Source: Candidatus Heimdallarchaeota archaeon (GTDB taxonomy: Archaea; Asgardarchaeota; Heimdallarchaeia; JABLTI01). From it: a stretch of 40,647 bases of DNA. How positions within the stretch are numbered: the stretch's first letter is position 1; every line of letters starts with the position of its first letter. Made by a program: the position numbers and the translations under genes. The notes below the pieces were generated by a model. That model did not search any database and had not been told where the DNA came from. It saw nothing but the letters and a program-made list of their open reading frames with translations. Where the stretch lies: contig JABCTZ010000027.1 in the NCBI GenBank assembly GCA_018238155.1, forward strand, positions 1-40,647, read 5' to 3'. Shown here one piece after another: positions 8,222 through 17,085 of the stretch.

Positions 8222-8256
8222 TTTTTTCATTTTCACTCCGTTCACTTTTTATTTAT

Positions 8257-9645
8257 CTATTCATTTTGAGTTAATCTTAGAAATTCTTCTTCGAAATTTT
8301 CTTCTCCAATAGCCAAAACATATGCTTTACCATATCCAAGAGTATGGATGTAATTATTGATGGTGTCAGTATCTTCGTTGAATGTAGTAATTATTAATGG
8401 TATAGTTTCTCTATCTGTGAACTGTAATTGAGAAGCAGCTAAGAGAGCTTTTATTTCCTTCTTTTTCTGAAATGATAGAGAATAAGTTTTTGTTTGGTCA
8501 TCACAGACAAGGAAGTTACTTGTCCAAATTAAACCAAGAATATCATTTCTAAGCTGAAAATCCAAGCGCCAAATCCTTTTATCTAAACCAAGTTCTTGAT
8601 AATTTACAATCGAAATTGTTTTTTGAGAAAAGGTTATCTTATGGTTTTTACAAAAATCTGCAAGATAATGCTTGATTATTTTTTTATCTTCCCCTTCATA
8701 AATCGAATAAATACAGAAGGCTCCTTGTGGATGTGGAACTAGAAGTTTGAGTAAAACTCCGGCATCAAAAAGATAAGTAATATCTTTCTCTCGAAAATGA
8801 GTTTCATCTAAAGCAATTTTATATTTGCCAATACGTTCTCTGTCTGTTTTTTTTGCATATATCCAGTTATTTAGAGCAACTTCGTTGTAAAATTCTCGAT
8901 GTTCATCTCGTATTATTGAATAATTTTTCTTAGTGTTATTCACAGCAATTTTTGGTGTTAGAGATTGAGAGAGATGTTTGAAATTTCTAGCTTTAGTTCG
9001 TTCTTTCTTTTTTACTCTTTTCTTCTTATGGGTCTTAGGAGTTGCTTGTGTGAGCGACTCATTTAAAGTCATATCATAACTAACTAAAGGAGTTGACTCC
9101 TGAGCTTTTTTTTTATCGTTACTATTTGCTGAGCGAACATGTTCAATGGCATCTTCCCATAATTTATCAAATTCCATTTCTAATTGAGTTGTTTCAATAT
9201 TATTTTCACGTTGTGTGGATGTGTTTATGTATGGAACAGTCTCTTCTTCAGGTGGAGAACGCACATCAAAATCGATTTCTTGTTTTTCCTCAATTTCGAG
9301 TTCTGCATTATTACTCTCTATGCCAATATTTCCTGTTTCATCAAAAACTACTTCTCTAGTAAATTCATCTATTTCTACAATGGAGTTATTCTCACTCGAC
9401 AAGTTCAGTTTATTCTTATACCAATAATAGGTAATGAGTAAGATTTCAAAACCAAAGAGCCCTATGATCAATAACCAGCTCTTAGAAAGCACATAAGCGG
9501 GGATTGAAAGCAAAAAAACAAAATGACTGCTAAATGAAGATGCAGAGATGAGTAGAAAAACATATGTTACTAAAACAAGATAATTAATTATTGTAGTACC
9601 TGCCAATAGCTTCTTGAGAATGCCCTTGCTCAATTGAAATTTCAT
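8257..9645 (-). CDS. Unrecognised membrane-anchored protein with N-terminal hydrophobic region
   Basis: The product has 462 residues. The N-terminus carries two to three hydrophobic segments (about residues 12-80), followed by an acidic low-complexity linker (about 85-170). A Lys-rich basic block comes next, with KTHKKKRVKKKERTKARN near residue 205, and a globular C-terminal domain from about residue 255 to the end. That arrangement suggests membrane anchoring with a cytosolic domain on a tether. The C-terminal domain has features such as DAGVLLKLLVPHPQGAFCIYSIYEGE that I do not recognise. A TATA-like element about 27 bases before ATG 9645 suggests a leaderless transcript. No function can be assigned. 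Confidence 0.75.
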   Translation of the reverse strand: MKFQLSKGILKKLLAGTTIINYLVLVTYVFLLISASSFSSHFVFLLSIPAYVLSKSWLLIIGLFGFEILLITYYWYKNKLNLSSENNSIVEIDEFTREVVFDETGNIGIESNNAELEIEEKQEIDFDVRSPPEEETVPYINTSTQRENNIETTQLEMEFDKLWEDAIEHVRSANSNDKKKAQESTPLVSYDMTLNESLTQATPKTHKKKRVKKKERTKARNFKHLSQSLTPKIAVNNTKKNYSIIRDEHREFYNEVALNNWIYAKKTDRERIGKYKIALDETHFREKDITYLFDAGVLLKLLVPHPQGAFCIYSIYEGEDKKIIKHYLADFCKNHKITFSQKTISIVNYQELGLDKRIWRLDFQLRNDILGLIWTSNFLVCDDQTKTYSLSFQKKKEIKALLAASQLQFTDRETIPLIITTFNEDTDTINNYIHTLGYGKAYVLAIGEENFEEEFLRLTQNE

Positions 9646-9760
9646 GTAAACTCGACCCGAAAGACTCTATAAATAAGTAATAATTAGCCTTTTTAAACTC
9701 AAATAATTAGCCAATAGAAAAGAGATTGATTGAAACCGAAAAATCAATTGACAATATATC

Positions 9761-10021
9761 TTATTCGTTATTTAATGGATTTTTGGCACTAAATCTGCAA
9801 ATTGTAGTGACCATTGAGTATCCAGATTTATGAGCTCTTTGATGTTCAATCATATGTGGGCATGTCTTACATTGTTTTGTTGAAAAAGACTGGTTGGATT
9901 TAGGACATAAAATCGTTTGAAATTTCAGCTGAGATTTATCTATCTTGTTTATTTCTGAACCAATTCCTCTTGTAGAGTGTTTTTCTATTTCATTTTTGGA
10001 ACATAGTAATTCTTTGAACAT
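9761..10021 (-). CDS. Small Cys-rich hypothetical protein
   Basis: The protein has 86 residues when started at ATG 10021, which has AAGGTTG six bases upstream; a TTG at 10030 is an alternative. The cysteines CPKSN, QCKTCPHM and a last CRF, together with several His, suggest a metal site. No family recognised. It stands alone between two unrelated membrane protein genes and has its own ribosome site, so it is probably real. Confidence 0.55.
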   Translation of the reverse strand: MFKELLCSKNEIEKHSTRGIGSEINKIDKSQLKFQTILCPKSNQSFSTKQCKTCPHMIEHQRAHKSGYSMVTTICRFSAKNPLNNE

Positions 10022-10245
10022 TGTTTTCAACCTTAAATTAGTAAATTACCGCTTGCTCTTTCACGATATTTCTGTAAATAATAATGTAAAAGAGTCCTTT
10101 TAAAGGCATCAAATCTAATAAGATAGCATTAATTGAGCAAAGAATGTTTTTCAATGAAGTAGCTTTAAAAGAAACTTTTCTACACTAATTTATTTTATTG
10201 TCTTTTAAATACTGAATTTCTCACTTAGGTTATGAGTAGGCAATA

Positions 10246-10976
10246 ATGATAACAACTTTTAACCTCTTTAATGCAATCGCATGGATTGTCGCTGGGTTTA
10301 TTTCCGCAGTAATAAGCATATTATTTCTAAGTAAAAACCCAAAGAAAAAATTAAATCAATTATTCTCTGCAGGTTTTCTCTTTTGGTCGTTTTCATTAAT
10401 CTTTAATGGAATAAATTTCCTAGTTGCTTATCGATCGGTGTTCATAGCAAATATCTTTAGAGATATGTGTGTAGTAACAGGAATTCTTTGTGCACTAACA
10501 TTATTCATAGCTCCACTTGGAATATATTATGGGTGGAAAAAATTAACTGGATTTTGACAGCAATACTCACTATTCTCGGAATTGTGTTGTCAGTTTTCGG
10601 AACCTTGAATGACTGGGTAACAGAAGATGGGTTGGGAGGCTATAAGACTACAGATAACTGGTTTGGAAAAACTTGCGTACAGATTATACCTGCAATATTT
10701 GTTATCACTGGTTTGGTTTTGCTAATTCTAACGTATTTTTCTCTCACAAAAAAAGCAGCAAAGAAATGTATCGGCTTTTTTACTCTTGGATTTTCTATCA
10801 TTGTACTTGGCTTACTTATGTTTGTATTTGATGCATTAGTTGATGTTTCTCCTTATATCTTCTTAACTTTAGCAATTATTTCTTGGGTGGCAGGTCCGAT
10901 ACTAATGCTCATAGGTTTCTATATTAATCCTGCAACCAAAATTCAACCTGTAATGGTTAAGCCTGAGGAACGATAG
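10246..10976 (+). pseudogene. Multi-spanning membrane protein split by a -1 frameshift
   Basis: Two overlapping frames together make one hydrophobic protein of about 243 residues with roughly seven membrane segments. The first frame runs from ATG 10246 to TGA 10557, and the second continues in the -1 frame to TAG 10976. The first ends in GIYYGWKK just as the second supplies INWILTAILTILG, so the join falls at an A6 run, 10537-10542. One surplus A would explain the break. This can be a real inactivation, an assembly error in a homopolymer, or slippage during expression. The fold is unrecognised. Ends with a short polar tail. Confidence 0.7.
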
Positions 10977-11199
10977 ATACTAGACTTGAAGCAACAGGAG
11001 AAGAAAATCGAAAAACCTCCTTAATAAGTGGTTTGATTTCACAAGAAATTTGAAGCACTTTATCTATTCCCTTGCAAAAAGTGTTGCTAATACCACCTAT
11101 TACCTGTTTTTTCTCTTAATCAAATAAATTTGGTAAATGTAAATTCGCTAACTTACATCTACTTTTAAAAACGAATTATTTTGAAATGGTACTAGTGAA

Positions 11200-11490
11200 G
11201 TGATAAGAGTGACAATTGGTCTCAAGAAGAAATTAAAAAATCGTTTAGCCACAGCTTGGGCTGAACACGCAAAAGTACATGTTGGAAAAAACGGTCTATC
11301 TGACAAACTGTTCAAAGAAATAAGTAGTCAATTAGTACAAAAAGATCTAGTGAAAATAAAATTTTTGCAAAATTTTTCAACTGAAAATTTTGATGCTGAT
11401 ATAAAAAAGATCTGCAAAAAAACTAGTGCAACTCTAGTTGGCAAAAGAGGTAAAGTAATTGTCATCTACAAAGGTACTAAAAGGAATTAA
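11200..11490 (+). CDS. YhbY/CRM-domain RNA-binding protein
   Basis: The protein has 96 residues. The whole of it resembles the CRS1-YhbY (CRM) RNA-binding domain. It opens with a basic start TIGLKKKLKNRLATAWAEHAKVHVGKNGLSDKL, continues with VKIKFL, and ends with a TSATLVGKRGKVIVIYK segment in which GKRG matches the conserved GxxG loop of CRM domains. Bacterial YhbY associates with pre-50S ribosomal subunits; archaeal versions are presumed RNA-binding. GTG 11200 is used; GTG 11209 is also possible. A TATA-like TTTTAAAA at 11163-11170 suggests a short or absent leader. Confidence 0.8.
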   Translation: MIRVTIGLKKKLKNRLATAWAEHAKVHVGKNGLSDKLFKEISSQLVQKDLVKIKFLQNFSTENFDADIKKICKKTSATLVGKRGKVIVIYKGTKRN

Positions 11491-11577
11491 TTCACAAGTT
11501 ATTTGCTTTCCCGAAGTGAGATTATTTATTCGAAAAAATTTGAAGTGAATATGTAAGAAAGGATTAGTTGATGTTTC

Positions 11578-12456
11578 ATGACCACAATTATTTCAGGACC
11601 TGGCCAATCAAATATTGGTGAACAACTAGCTAAATTGCTAAAAGCTGATTTAATTAGCATTCAACACAAATTTTTCCCAGATGGAGAAAGAGATCTAATT
11701 TTCTCCAAAGAAACATGTGATGATCAAACTATCATTGTTCAAACTATTGCTCCTCCTCAAGATTCAAATCTGATTAGTCTCCTTCAATTAACTTACACAG
11801 CCCAAGAATTTGGAGCAACGGATATTTCCTTAGTTACACCATATTTAGCTTATGCTGCTAAGGATAGACGAATTTTACCTGGTGAGGTTGTCAGTATTTT
11901 TAATCTTTTTAAAATGATTGAAGCTACACCCGCCAAGAGATTATTTGTTGTTGATATTCATAACCCAGAAGTATTACTAGGGAAAGAGAATTTTTACCAT
12001 AATTTCTCAGCAATGCCTGAATTTGGTAAATATTTTCTTAAGAAAAACCTAGACAATCCACTTATTATCGCGCCTGATCTTGGTGCAAAAGAGCGAGTTT
12101 CAATAATTGGTAAAGTAATGAATGCTGAAACTGATTATTTTGAGAAAAAACGTGACCCCGTTTCCGGCGAAATTAAACTTTTACCGCATGAAATGCTTGT
12201 GAAAAATAGAGATGTTATTATTGCTGATGAGCTTATTCGCACTGGTGGCACAATAGTCAAAGCAATACAGGCACTTCATGAAATGAATGTAGGAAGAGTA
12301 TTTGTTGCTTGTACTCATATGATGCTTGTAAATGGTGCTGATAAAAAAATCCTTGCAGCAGGTGCAGAAGAGCTAATCGGAACAGATAGTTTACCGTCAG
12401 ATTATGGTATCGTTCCAGTTGCACCAATGTTCAAAGAACAAATAGAAAAGTACTAA
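11578..12456 (+). CDS. prs: Ribose-phosphate pyrophosphokinase (PRPP synthetase)
   Basis: The enzyme makes 5-phosphoribosyl 1-pyrophosphate from ribose 5-phosphate and ATP, for nucleotide and histidine synthesis. The length of 292 residues is typical of the archaeal form, shorter than the bacterial enzymes. Visible motifs are KFFPDGERDL near residue 31, the catalytic flexible-loop region TPYLAYAAKDRRILPGE, DIHNPE, and the PRPP-binding loop ADELIRTGGT at about residues 216-224. It starts at ATG 11578 and is followed 16 bases later by the TrmG10 gene on the same strand. Confidence 0.93.
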   Translation: MTTIISGPGQSNIGEQLAKLLKADLISIQHKFFPDGERDLIFSKETCDDQTIIVQTIAPPQDSNLISLLQLTYTAQEFGATDISLVTPYLAYAAKDRRILPGEVVSIFNLFKMIEATPAKRLFVVDIHNPEVLLGKENFYHNFSAMPEFGKYFLKKNLDNPLIIAPDLGAKERVSIIGKVMNAETDYFEKKRDPVSGEIKLLPHEMLVKNRDVIIADELIRTGGTIVKAIQALHEMNVGRVFVACTHMMLVNGADKKILAAGAEELIGTDSLPSDYGIVPVAPMFKEQIEKY

Positions 12457-12472
12457 GCCGGACTGAGAATAA

Positions 12473-13579
12473 TTGACAAATTTAGAAGAAGCTTCATTGG
12501 GGAAAAAAACTACTCATCTCATTAAACCATTCTTTTTTCAACTTTCAGGGAATCATCCTGAGCTGCCCTCAATTGAAGTGCTTTCAATAATGAAAGGCGA
12601 AGAATTTCAACATCAAGTGTTGGAAAAGAGCAGTCAATTTCTTCTATTAAACTGTTCCAAGCTAGCTGCTATTAAAACTGCAAAAAGAGCAGCATATTGT
12701 CGTCGTTCTGTAGAATTGCTATTTCGCTCAGAGGTTGGTTCTAAAACAACAGTAAATATTGCTAAGTGCATCTCAGAACAAATTGATTTTAACAAATTTT
12801 TACTGAAAGAAGACCGATTCAAAGTGCGCGTTTATCGAATCGGAAAGGTACATACCGAACACATTTCAATACATCTGGAAAAAGCAATTGGTGATACAAT
12901 TTGGGATCAAACGAAAGGTGCTTGTAAAGCGGATATGAAGGCTCCAACTATAACATTCATAGTATTGTTTACTGAAAAGGGCTTTTTCTTCGGGCGTGAA
13001 ATCTTTTCAAGGAAAAAAGGTTCTTTTACTGACCGTAGACCTGATTTACGACCATTCTTTAAACCTGGTACTTTAGAACCACGTTTTGCACGATTGATGG
13101 TTAATTTGTCTCGAGCAAAACCAGGAGAATATCTATTAGATCCATTTTGTGGACCTGGCGGGATATTGATTGAAGGTGCAATAATTGGCTGCAAAATACT
13201 GGGTTCAGATTTGGATAAGCGAATGATTAATGGGTCTAAGAAAAATATCAATCACTATTCTCCATCCAATATTGCTGGTTTTGTGCTGTCTGATGCAAAA
13301 CATTTACCATTCAATAGAAAAATAAAAGCAATTGCAACAGATCCACCTTACGGACGATCGACTTCAACTTATGGAAAAGATATTGAAGATTTGCTTATTC
13401 AGTTCTTTCAAAATGCAAGCCAGATTCTGCAAAAAGATGGGATAATAGCAATTGGGATGTTTGAAGAGGTTCCTTTGCAAGAAATAGTCGAAAAAACAGG
13501 TTTTATATTAGAACACTTTGAAAAAATTTACATTCACAGATCACTAACACGAAGGATAGGAGTTTGTCGATTAAAATGA
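12473..13579 (+). CDS. tRNA (guanine-10 N2)-methyltransferase, Trm-G10 type
   Basis: The product has 368 residues. The N-terminal half is a THUMP-containing RNA-binding region. The C-terminal half is a Rossmann methyltransferase with motif I LLDPFCGPGGILIEGA, DLDKRM as the second strand, and the catalytic motif IV TDPPYGRST, which is typical of enzymes modifying the exocyclic N2 of guanine. The family methylates G10 in the D-arm of tRNA. The start is TTG 12473; no closer ATG preserves the N-terminal domain. Its stop overlaps the RNase Z start as ATGA, so the two are translationally coupled. Confidence 0.88.
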   Translation: MTNLEEASLGKKTTHLIKPFFFQLSGNHPELPSIEVLSIMKGEEFQHQVLEKSSQFLLLNCSKLAAIKTAKRAAYCRRSVELLFRSEVGSKTTVNIAKCISEQIDFNKFLLKEDRFKVRVYRIGKVHTEHISIHLEKAIGDTIWDQTKGACKADMKAPTITFIVLFTEKGFFFGREIFSRKKGSFTDRRPDLRPFFKPGTLEPRFARLMVNLSRAKPGEYLLDPFCGPGGILIEGAIIGCKILGSDLDKRMINGSKKNINHYSPSNIAGFVLSDAKHLPFNRKIKAIATDPPYGRSTSTYGKDIEDLLIQFFQNASQILQKDGIIAIGMFEEVPLQEIVEKTGFILEHFEKIYIHRSLTRRIGVCRLK

Positions 13580-14517
13580 CCACAATTAGAATAGTGTTCC
13601 TTGGAACTTCGGCTTCTGTACCACAGAAAAACAGGTTCTTATCTGGTCTAGCGATGCAAATAGAGAATGGTGATGTATTGTTATTCGATTGTGGTGAAGG
13701 AACTCAATACCAAATAATGAAATATAAAGTTAATTTTCAGAAGATAGTTAAAATATTTCTGAGCCATTTACACGGAGATCATATCTATGGAATATTTGGT
13801 CTTTTAAGTACAATGAACCTTGCGGAAAGAAGTAATCCATTGAAAATCTATGGACCTCCTGGGACAAAAATGCTTCTCGAGAGATTTTTTGGTGAAAAAC
13901 TAGAAAACGGTTTTAGCTATCCAATCGTAATTCTTGACACAGAAGAAGGATTTGTGTGCGAAGATGAAGGCTATCAAATAGTAGCAAAAAGAACAATTCA
14001 TTCTGTCTATACTTTATCTTATGCTTATATCGAAAAGGATCGATTAGGACATTTTGACATTAAAAAAGCAAAGGAGCTAAATGTAAAGAAAGGTACTAAA
14101 TGGCAGCAATTACAAAAGGGGAAATCTGTGCTGTCAGAAGAAAACAAAGTGATTCTACCTGAAATGATTCTTGGACCTAAGAGAAGAGGATTCAAAATTG
14201 TTATTGGCTCCGATGGAATTTATCAGGAAGAAGATTTTGTGCCATTCGCTATGGGTGCAGATGTTTTGGTGTTAGAAGCAACATTCAGTGATATAAATGA
14301 ATCAAAAGCGAAAGAAAAACATCATTCAACTTCAAGATGGTCAGCAATTATAGCTCGAAAAGCAAAAGCTAAGAAACTATACTTAACACACATTTCACCT
14401 CGTCTGGACGAAGAAGATAATCTAGAAAAACAAGCACAAGAAGAATTCCCAGATGCAATAATAGCTTACGATGGTTTAGAGATACACTTAAACAGAAAAG
14501 ATTTGGATAAAGGGTAA
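13576..14517 (+). CDS. rnz: Ribonuclease Z (tRNA 3'-processing endonuclease)
   Basis: It cleaves the 3' trailer from pre-tRNA. The protein has 313 residues and the MBL fold: FLGTSASVP at the N-terminus, FDCGEGTQYQI, the metal motif HLHGDH (about residues 64-69), and later SDG and TFS with C-terminal HHST and THISPR. The RNase Z GEGTQ signature and the HxHxDH box are intact. ATG 13576 overlaps the preceding stop; a TTG 12 bases upstream is less likely. Its position beside tRNA methylation, CCA addition and ThpR genes supports a tRNA-maturation cluster. Confidence 0.93.
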   Translation: MTTIRIVFLGTSASVPQKNRFLSGLAMQIENGDVLLFDCGEGTQYQIMKYKVNFQKIVKIFLSHLHGDHIYGIFGLLSTMNLAERSNPLKIYGPPGTKMLLERFFGEKLENGFSYPIVILDTEEGFVCEDEGYQIVAKRTIHSVYTLSYAYIEKDRLGHFDIKKAKELNVKKGTKWQQLQKGKSVLSEENKVILPEMILGPKRRGFKIVIGSDGIYQEEDFVPFAMGADVLVLEATFSDINESKAKEKHHSTSRWSAIIARKAKAKKLYLTHISPRLDEEDNLEKQAQEEFPDAIIAYDGLEIHLNRKDLDKG

Positions 14518-14536
14518 TTTTCCAAATGGAAAACCC

Positions 14537-14965
14537 TCAGGGAAATTTCTTCACGAGTCTTTCTTCAAAGCCATGTTTAGTGAATGGAGTTAACCAATCT
14601 ATAAGATACTCAATATCCTCGTATTCAATTATGATTCTAATTGGTCCTAACGGTGATTCTCCTTCTTCTTCGCAAAAATTGATTTTATTTACAGAAGCCA
14701 CTTGCTTATTAATGTAAAAAATGATGGAATTATCGATAGTGCCTTTTCGTAATGTTTTGCGTGCAACATCAAGAATTCTTTGATGTCTGAAAAGATGGTA
14801 AAGATTATCTAAGGAAGAATATTTTGTGCTTTCAATAAAAAGATAGGTCTCATCACCTACTTTACGCTCTTGAACTTTTTCTTTGAAAACGGTTTGTAAT
14901 GCAGCGGCAATTTTTTTCGGATCCTCAGTTTGATGCTGTTTGGTTTCAGCTGAAATTTTGAACAT
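14537..14965 (-). CDS. RNA-binding protein, COG1325/DUF54 type
   Basis: The protein has 142 residues and resembles archaeal COG1325, a predicted exosome-associated RNA-binding family. The N-terminus FKISAETKQHQTEDPKKIAAAL begins like those proteins. The middle has LDNLYHLFRHQRILDVARKTL with SIIFYINKQVA, and the C-terminal part reads GPIRIIIE followed by YLIDWLTP. ATG 14965 is chosen because a GGTGA ribosome site lies just upstream and overlaps an alternative GTG at 14974. It is convergent with RNase Z and divergent from ThpR. A role in RNA processing or degradation is inferred from family and neighbourhood. Confidence 0.72.
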   Translation of the reverse strand: MFKISAETKQHQTEDPKKIAAALQTVFKEKVQERKVGDETYLFIESTKYSSLDNLYHLFRHQRILDVARKTLRKGTIDNSIIFYINKQVASVNKINFCEEEGESPLGPIRIIIEYEDIEYLIDWLTPFTKHGFEERLVKKFP

Positions 14966-15090
14966 AGTTATCACCGTTGTTATTTGTAGTAATTTAGTAA
15001 ACCGCTAATAAAACATTTGATGAAATCAGAAATTTGCGCTAAATTTTAATTACTAAAATCAGTTGTATAGACAATAAGGTGATACAAGCT

Positions 15091-15651
15091 ATGTCAGTTC
15101 GAAGTTTCTTTGCAGTAGAGTTGAATGCAAAACCAATTATCAATAAAATAATTGCTTTCCAAAACAAGCTTATAGAAACTGGTGGAAGAATAAAATTAGT
15201 TGCTCCGGAGAATATCCATTTAACAATGAAATTTCTTGGAGATATCGATGAAAAGATCCTTCCAGATTTGCAGAAAGAAACAGAAACAATTTCATTTGAA
15301 AAATTTCTTGTTGAATATAGAGGGACAGGTTGTTTACCAAATCTCCAAAGAATAAATACTATTTATATCGATGTAAAAAAAGGAAAGGAGAAACTAACTG
15401 AACTAGCAAAAGAGATAGAAGAGATTTGTTCGAAATTTAATTTAAGGAAAGAAACACGGGCATATAAAGCACATTTAACAATTGGTCGTGTGAAATATCC
15501 TGGTGATAAACAATTATTGATAGAAAGAATAAAAGAACAACAAGAGGAGCTTTTCGGTGAGGTAGAAGTTACCAGCTTCCAATTGAAGAAAAGCATTCTA
15601 ACACCAACAGGACCAAAATATAGTGATTTATTTAGAATTAATTTAAAATAA
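15091..15651 (+). CDS. thpR: RNA 2',3'-cyclic phosphodiesterase
   Basis: This member of the 2H phosphoesterase superfamily (LigT/ThpR) has 186 residues. Both catalytic HxT motifs are visible: HLTMKFLGDI near residue 45 and HLTIGRVKYPGD near residue 132. These enzymes hydrolyse 2',3'-cyclic phosphate at RNA ends, and some have ligase activity on tRNA halves. ATG 15091 has AAGGTGA eight bases upstream; GTG 15079, inside that site, would add four residues. The CCA transferase gene follows 37 bases later, an association common in archaea. Confidence 0.92.
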   Translation: MSVRSFFAVELNAKPIINKIIAFQNKLIETGGRIKLVAPENIHLTMKFLGDIDEKILPDLQKETETISFEKFLVEYRGTGCLPNLQRINTIYIDVKKGKEKLTELAKEIEEICSKFNLRKETRAYKAHLTIGRVKYPGDKQLLIERIKEQQEELFGEVEVTSFQLKKSILTPTGPKYSDLFRINLK

Positions 15652-15688
15652 AAATAGCTACTGAAATGATTACTTGAGGAATAAAATT

Positions 15689-17083
15689 ATGATGATCGAA
15701 AAAAAGATGACTGAAGTTCAATTACAAGTGTTGGAAAGAATACGACCTAAGGCACCAGAGAAAAATCGTCTCGAGAGTGAATTTCGAAAAATCGAACAAC
15801 AAATCAAAACAATTCTTAAACAGAATAAAATAGAAGCAGAAATTGAGCTTAGTGGGTCATTCTCTCGAGAGACTTGGCTTTCTGGAACAAGGGATTTGGA
15901 TATATTCGTTAAACTACCATATACGAGTAAAGTGACACCAGATAAATTAGTAAAAGTAATAAAAAATGGCATTGATTTACCATGGCAGAGAAAACATGCA
16001 CACCACCCATATTTGTACACTGAAAAAGATGATTTTCAGATTGAAATAATACCTTGTTATCAGATAGAAAAAGGAATGAAATTGAGAAGTGCGGTAGACC
16101 GCTCCCCACTACATCGGGCCTTTATAATCCAAAATATGCCTATAGGCTCTAATGATGAAGTTCGACTACTGAAGAAATTTATGAGAGGAATAGGTATTTA
16201 TGGCGCAGAAGTAAAAGTGCATGGTTTTTCAGGCTATCTTGCGGAATTACTAATAATTCACTTTGGTGGTAAATTCTCTGATGTATTGAAGAATGCAAAA
16301 ACGCTTCCGGGAAAAACAATTACTTTTGTTCCAGACTTGGTCATAGACTCGAGTAGGTATAGTGGAGAACCAATAATAGTCATTGATCCAACAGATGACA
16401 CAAGAAATGTTGCCTCGTCTGTTAAAATTGACTCGTTGAATGAATTCATAGTTGCATCAGAAAATTTTCTAAGAGAACCAAAAATAGACTACTTCTTTCC
16501 GAAGAAGATTGTTGTCAAAGAACTAGAGCTAAAGGAAATGATGGAAAACCCAATCAAACTTTCAGTTGTTATTCATAAGCGGAAAGAAAAAATCGTTGAT
16601 GATGTATTATGGGGGCAAATCAGAAGATTTGAGCGAAGCATGAAGACCTTCTTAGACCATTGCGAATTTGGACCGATAAAAATTGATTCATACATGGATA
16701 GAACTGATATCATTACTGCTATTGTAACCAAAGAAAGTATCGCTCCAGAATTTCATTGGCGAATTGGACCACCAATAAATCTCGTTGCTCAGGTTAAGTT
16801 CCTTGAGAAATATAATAATAATTCTCTTGTGGTATTTGGACCTGATGTAGCAAATGGTCGATGGAGAGTTTTACTCAAGCAAAAGCAATATACAATGGAA
16901 GAAATAATCAAAAAAGGCATACAAGAAAACAGTATTGCTATTCCATCTCATTTACAAGTGAATGAAAAAGATATTGAGATTATAACAAAGGAAGAAATTT
17001 TACTAAGATTTGCAAAGAATGAAATATTAATGGCATGTCTATATCAATTACTGATAGGCAAACCAAGTTTTGTAAGAAGCTAA
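15689..17083 (+). CDS. cca: CCA-adding tRNA nucleotidyltransferase (archaeal class I)
   Basis: The enzyme completes or repairs the CCA 3' end of tRNA. The 464-residue length is normal for the archaeal class. The nucleotidyltransferase motif is SGSFSRETWLSGTRDLDIFV, with the DxD metal ligands, and then a third carboxylate in the strand FQIEIIPCY. This is followed by a helical region (HGFSGYLAELLIIHFGG) and the C-terminal tail domain. ATG 15689 is supported by GAGGA at 15676-15680; a TTG at 15674 lies upstream. The window's own tRNA has CCA encoded, so repair may be the main role for at least that tRNA. Confidence 0.93.
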   Translation: MMIEKKMTEVQLQVLERIRPKAPEKNRLESEFRKIEQQIKTILKQNKIEAEIELSGSFSRETWLSGTRDLDIFVKLPYTSKVTPDKLVKVIKNGIDLPWQRKHAHHPYLYTEKDDFQIEIIPCYQIEKGMKLRSAVDRSPLHRAFIIQNMPIGSNDEVRLLKKFMRGIGIYGAEVKVHGFSGYLAELLIIHFGGKFSDVLKNAKTLPGKTITFVPDLVIDSSRYSGEPIIVIDPTDDTRNVASSVKIDSLNEFIVASENFLREPKIDYFFPKKIVVKELELKEMMENPIKLSVVIHKRKEKIVDDVLWGQIRRFERSMKTFLDHCEFGPIKIDSYMDRTDIITAIVTKESIAPEFHWRIGPPINLVAQVKFLEKYNNNSLVVFGPDVANGRWRVLLKQKQYTMEEIIKKGIQENSIAIPSHLQVNEKDIEIITKEEILLRFAKNEILMACLYQLLIGKPSFVRS

Positions 17084-17085
17084 AA

